NCBI GenBank assembly: GCA_018660825.1
Contig: JABJJO010000042.1
Location: forward strand, 1-64,000
Direction: 5' to 3'
Length of the DNA: 64,000 nt
From: Planctomycetaceae bacterium
GTDB taxonomy: Bacteria > Planctomycetota > Planctomycetia > Pirellulales > Pirellulaceae
Made by a program: the position numbers and the translations under genes. Positions 63,092 through 64,000 of the stretch are shown piece after piece (the stretch's first letter is position 1; each line of letters opens with the position of its first letter). Below the pieces are notes generated by a model, which ran no database searches, was not told the DNA's origin, and saw only the letters and a list, made by a program, of their open reading frames with translations.

Positions 63092-64000
63092 TTAGATGCG
63101 TGGCACTTCGACCGTACGAATCATATCGGCGAGTATTTGATCAACTTCTTGGCCTTCTACTTCCGCTTCGGCTGTTAAGATGACTCGGTGTCTTAACACA
63201 GGTAATGTGATTTGTACAACATCATCAGGAATGGCGTAGTCTCTGCCCTGAAACGCGGCTAACGTCCGCGCACCTTGCATCAGTGCGAGCCCCGCTCGAG
63301 GTGAAGCTCCCATATAGATTTGAGGCCAATTCCTCGTTATTCGAACAATTCGATTGATGTAATCCACCAATGCATCATCAATTATTACTTCGCCATTTTG
63401 TTTAATCGCGGCGTTGATTTCTTCGGGTGTTGTCACCGTTTCGATTTCGGTTTGCAAGCGTTCGGAAATACTTTCTTGCCGGCTATGCATTTTTAGGATG
63501 CTTGCTTCTTGACTGGCACTAGGATAATTGACGATTAGCTTCATCATGAACCGGTCGAGCTGAGCTTCTGGCAGGTTATAAGTTCCTTCTTGCTCAACAG
63601 GGTTTTGTGTGGCGATGACGACAAATGGGGGCGCGATTGGGTAGCTGGTGCCATCGACCGTGACGCGATGTTCTTGCATAATTTCTAGTAATGCGGCGTG
63701 CGTTTTGGCAGGCGCGCGGTTGATTTCATCGGCTAGCAGTAATTGAGTGAAAACGGGCCCTGGATGGAACTTGAATTCCTGTGTTTTCATGTTAAAAACG
63801 GGTGCCCCAGTGACGTCCGAGGGCATCAAGTCAGCGGTAAATTGAATTCGCCCAAAGTCACAACCCAAGGCGTGACCAAGCACTCGCACGAATAACGTCT
63901 TCCCCAGTCCAGGTACACTTTCAATCAGCACGTGCCCACTGGAGAAAAGTGAAACTAGTGTTCCTAGTACTAATTCATCTTGCCCGACAAATATCTTGCT
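63092..64000 (-). CDS. MoxR-family AAA+ ATPase, N-terminal end beyond window
   Basis: About 303 residues are visible, and the frame stays open through base 64000. Walker A SVPGLGKT near 63905, Walker B LLLADEINRAPAKTHAALLE, sensor 1 VIATQNPVEQEGTYNLPEAQ, the arginine LDRFM, and sensor 2 GASPRAGLALMQGARTLA are all present. MoxR proteins act as metal-chaperone-like assembly factors and usually pair with DUF58 and vWA proteins; the DUF58 gene follows. The upstream residues (KIFVGQDELV) are the start of the AAA+ domain. Confidence 0.93.
   Translation of the reverse strand, partial: SKIFVGQDELVLGTLVSLFSSGHVLIESVPGLGKTLFVRVLGHALGCDFGRIQFTADLMPSDVTGAPVFNMKTQEFKFHPGPVFTQLLLADEINRAPAKTHAALLEIMQEHRVTVDGTSYPIAPPFVVIATQNPVEQEGTYNLPEAQLDRFMMKLIVNYPSASQEASILKMHSRQESISERLQTEIETVTTPEEINAAIKQNGEVIIDDALVDYINRIVRITRNWPQIYMGASPRAGLALMQGARTLAAFQGRDYAIPDDVVQITLPVLRHRVILTAEAEVEGQEVDQILADMIRTVEVPRI

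Noticed and set aside
1-64000. tRNA, rRNA and CRISPR arrays
   Set aside because: I saw no T-loop/acceptor pattern or regularly spaced repeats.

Overview
The window looks like chromosomal DNA of a planctomycete, most likely in the Pirellulales/Rhodopirellula group. The evidence is the set of planctomycete-type families: two DUF1549/DUF1553 plus DUF1501 gene pairs (one with a planctomycete cytochrome-like CxxCH domain), a very large secreted sialidase/acetylesterase/sulfatase protein, an ECF sigma factor with a small Cys-rich partner, a membrane-anchored Ser/Thr kinase, and LL-diaminopimelate aminotransferase. Many genes have weak or absent Shine-Dalgarno sequences. I saw no rRNA, tRNA, CRISPR array or intact insertion sequence. 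Both window edges cut genes.

Layout. 1-5.6 kb: a huge multidomain glycan-degrading protein (5' end missing). 5.6-11.1 kb, minus strand: polytopic membrane protein, Eis-like acetyltransferase, BshC-like protein, GT2 glycosyltransferase. 11.3-16.4 kb, plus: TIM-barrel isomerase-like protein, secreted proteins, Nif3-family protein, RsmE and two small membrane proteins. 16.5-21 kb: TrkA/TrkH potassium uptake and an NAD-dependent epimerase-like protein. 21.1-26 kb: a WYL regulator divergent from a tightly coupled three-gene operon (asparagine-synthetase-like protein, RaSEA-like radical SAM enzyme, halogenase-like flavoprotein). This is the best candidate for an undescribed pathway; a 9-bp word occurs three times in the divergent promoter region. 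26.4-36 kb: two DUF1549/1553-DUF1501 modules with a WD40 protein and a small secreted protein between them. 36-42.3 kb: FolC, then an ABC exporter operon with a partner protein.

42.4-49.3 kb, minus: a signalling island of coiled-coil membrane protein, FHA protein, Ser/Thr kinase with six membrane segments, membrane protein, ECF sigma factor and its small Cys-containing partner, and a secreted protein. Between the sigma gene and the membrane protein lies a segment bounded by 20-bp direct repeats. It holds a short start-less reading frame resembling the kinase's membrane segment. 49.6-60.2 kb, plus: HEAT-repeat protein, a PncC-adenylyltransferase fusion, a DMT permease, ROK sugar kinase, LepA, two unusual signal peptidases I with Cys4 ribbons, and an LptB-like ATPase. 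60.2-64 kb, minus: DapL, a DUF58 protein and a MoxR ATPase (cut by the window end).

All assignments come from reading motifs and overall family resemblance; no searches were run. Calls that rest on several catalytic motifs (LepA, TrkA/H, FolC, RsmE, DapL, kinase, MoxR, SPase I) are firm. The BshC-like, Eis-like and halogenase-like calls are family-level only.
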